NCBI GenBank assembly: GCA_002353975.1
Contig: DEKQ01000066.1
Span: forward strand, 1-16,995
Origin: Prevotellaceae bacterium UBA2718
Lineage (GTDB): Bacteria > Bacteroidota > Bacteroidia > Bacteroidales > Bacteroidaceae
Direction of reading: 5' to 3'
DNA length: 16,995 bases
The notes beneath the pieces are model-generated. The model was not told the origin of the DNA. It searched no databases and saw only the letters and a list, made by a program, of their open reading frames with translations. Both the position numbers and the translations under genes were made by a program. Below, one piece after another: positions 16,021-16,995 of this stretch; the stretch's first letter is position 1; each line of letters starts with the position of its first letter.

Positions 16021-16495
16021 ATCTTCTGAAATTTAAATTTCCTAATATCTCTTTATCAACAAGCACAATAGTACCGTCATTTATCCTTGACTGTATGAAC
16101 CTGCTGGTGTCTATCAGCATCTTAACATAGGGAGCGAGTGTTTCGCTTTCTTCCCATCTCTTAGCATCCTTAACTCCTCCATTGCCAAAAACAAGTATTT
16201 TGTCTGACAGCCGAAGGCAATATAGCCTGATTTTATTGCCTACATCTATTGGAATGACACCGACACCATCGCCATATCTACCTTCAGGACGGAAATATCT
16301 TTCCAATGCACCACGTTCAGCAATCTGGTCAAGCCAAGAAATAATAATGTCTATGTCATGGTCGTACTCACAGCCTCCTGGGAATTTCTCAAAGAAAGCC
16401 TCCAATTCAGTCAATTCAGCATCTTTCATCCTAATGCTATAGAAATTGACATTCTCGTATTCTTCTATCAATTCTATGCCATATTCTTGTACCAT
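16007..16495 (-). CDS. Unrecognised protein paired with XRE antitoxin, putative toxin
   Basis: A 162-residue protein that I cannot assign with confidence. The N-terminal half is acidic (IELIEEYENVNFY, TELEAFFEKF), then DIDIIISWLDQIAERGALER (47-66), and a central strand pair IRLYCLRLSDKILVFGNGGV (89-108) that resembles the core of RelE/HigB-type toxins, where a basic strand leads to a second strand and a lysine. A helical tail (LAPYVKMLIDTSRFIQSRI) follows. I chose the ATG at 16495 since the promoter at 16525-16532 lies upstream of it; the frame is open to 16555, but that would put the start before the promoter. It overlaps the XRE gene by 14 bases. A toxin role is inferred from gene order and size. 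Confidence 0.7.
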   Translation of the reverse strand: MVQEYGIELIEEYENVNFYSIRMKDAELTELEAFFEKFPGGCEYDHDIDIIISWLDQIAERGALERYFRPEGRYGDGVGVIPIDVGNKIRLYCLRLSDKILVFGNGGVKDAKRWEESETLAPYVKMLIDTSRFIQSRINDGTIVLVDKEILGNLNFRRYEEK

Positions 16496-16503
16496 TTGGT
16501 TCT

Positions 16504-16517
16504 TAACTTTTAAGTTA
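16504..16517. promoter_or_regulatory. Inverted repeat between promoter and putative toxin start, candidate operator
   Basis: TAACTT (16504-16509) and AAGTTA (16512-16517) form a dyad with a two-base spacer. It lies just downstream of the predicted transcription start and upstream of the ATG at 16495, where a repressor such as the XRE protein could block transcription. Low-complexity AT sequence makes chance possible. Confidence 0.35.
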
Positions 16518-16524
16518 TCTGCGG

Positions 16525-16532
16525 CAAAGATA
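16525..16532 (-). promoter_or_regulatory. Promoter (-7 TATCTTTG) for the putative toxin-antitoxin pair
   Basis: The complement of 16525-16532 reads TATCTTTG, a full TAnnTTTG match, with CTTG (complement of 16553-16556) 20 bases upstream as a near -33 element. Transcription would start near 16519, about 24 bases before the ATG at 16495. Confidence 0.65.
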
Positions 16533-16646
16533 CAATGTTTTATCGAAACATGCAAGAAATTAACTAAAAAAATAAGTCCCCAAAAATAGAGTACCCCAAT
16601 GCAATTGGAACAAAAAGATTGAGACTAAATGACTGTTTTGAGTCTT

Positions 16647-16691
16647 GCAAGGGCTCGTTTATGCTCAACAAAACATAAACGAGCCCCTTGC
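16647..16691 (-). terminator. Strong hairpin downstream of the sorting-domain gene
   Basis: GCAAGGGCTCGTTTATG (16647-16663) pairs with CATAAACGAGCCCCTTGC (16674-16691), 17 pairs with one bulged base and a ten-base loop. It begins eight bases after the stop of the minus-strand gene at 16699. No T run follows on the minus strand, so the assignment as terminator rests on stem strength and position. Confidence 0.7.
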
Positions 16692-16698
16692 TTTATTC

Positions 16699-16995
16699 TC
16701 ACTTCATCACAACTTTGACACTCTTCTCGCCAATCTTCACTATGGCGACGGTGCCTGGCTGCAGGTTGGTATTCACCTGAGCCTGACCGCCATTGCTGAC
16801 AGAAGAGCCGGCCTCTGTACCGTTGACGGTATAGACGCTGACGGGCGTGCCGTCGTCCACACCCTGAATGCTCAGCACGCCAGCCTCACTCTGCATCAGC
16901 ACGGCGTTAGCCTTCACACTCGCCACGCCGCTGGTAATGCCTTCCGTCTTCGGCTCCCATGACAACGGAAACGGCAGCAAGCATCGCAAAGGCGA
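16699..16995 (-). pseudogene. Signal peptide plus type IX-like C-terminal sorting domain, apparently frameshifted; cut by window edge
   Basis: The frame ending at 16699 encodes about 80 residues that fit a type IX (Por-secretion) C-terminal sorting domain: VSVYTVNGTEAGSSV, then LQPGTVAIVKIGEKSVKVVMK-like ending with the typical basic close. Upstream, this frame becomes unconvincing (RCLLPFPLSWEPK), while the next frame reads AFAMLAAVSVVMGAEDG, a textbook signal-peptide core and cut site that runs out of the window. Removing one A from the GGAAGG at 16940-16945 would join the signal peptide to GGITSGVASVKAN and so to the sorting domain. The outcome would be a small secreted protein of roughly 100 residues with no visible cargo domain. 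Either a frameshift mutation, a sequencing error, or a relic of a larger gene after deletion explains it. The true N-terminus is outside the window. Confidence 0.6.

Noticed and set aside
16496..16555. Start of the putative toxin at 16555
   Set aside because: A good TAnnTTTG promoter at 16525-16532 would lie inside the coding region; the ATG at 16495 fits downstream of it.
16556..16646. Possible insertion sequence relic between the toxin pair and the sorting-domain gene
   Set aside because: Only a five-base dyad (CCAAT/ATTGG near 16597-16609) was found; no transposase fragment or terminal repeats are visible.

Overview
The window reads as chromosomal DNA of a Bacteroidales bacterium, most likely Prevotella or a close relative. 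The evidence is protein content (an OmpA-independent outer-membrane barrel receptor with a carboxypeptidase-regulatory-like N-terminus, DUF3822, a type IX secretion plug-domain protein, a type IX-like C-terminal sorting domain), the lack of clear Shine-Dalgarno sequences, and five promoters of the Bacteroidetes type (TAnnTTTG at -7). Genus assignment is inference; no marker gene with species resolution was compared.

Layout. Bases 1-2966 (+): the 3' part of a YgiQ-family radical SAM gene, overlapping by an ATGA junction with rarA. Bases 2967-3744: a 778-base region without a gene that holds a roughly 155-base imperfect palindrome built from GGTCATTTT units around a perfect 17-bp hairpin, then a promoter and a long leader with three 22-bp tandem repeats. 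Bases 3745-6873 (+): a large outer-membrane beta-barrel/TonB-receptor-like protein with a Gly/Arg-rich tail. A hairpin at 6921-6960 separates it from the convergent block. Bases 6970-13325 (-): seven co-oriented, mostly overlapping genes, in transcription order glyA, map, tsaD, CinA-family amidohydrolase, DUF3822, rsmD, T9SS plug-domain protein. They join one-carbon metabolism, N-terminal Met removal, tRNA t6A synthesis and 16S rRNA methylation to an envelope secretion component. Bases 13444-14247 (-): a VanX-like D-Ala-D-Ala dipeptidase lipoprotein. Bases 14440-15300 (+): an unrecognised exported protein whose promoter lies almost on its start codon.

Bases 15300-16555 are a small toxin-antitoxin zone. 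It contains a possible broken Txe/YoeB-type toxin start (+), a frameshifted RelB/DinJ-type antitoxin (-) that is not an intact reading frame, and a seemingly intact pair (-): an unfamiliar 162-residue protein followed by an overlapping XRE helix-turn-helix protein, in HigBA-like order with a promoter and possible operator. The right edge (16699-16995, -) holds a type IX-like sorting domain whose apparent signal peptide is in another frame, probably through a one-base insertion.

No tRNA, rRNA, complete insertion sequence or CRISPR array was seen. The best candidates for something undescribed are the palindromic element, the repeat-bearing leader, the toxin-antitoxin zone and the near cargo-less sorting-domain gene.
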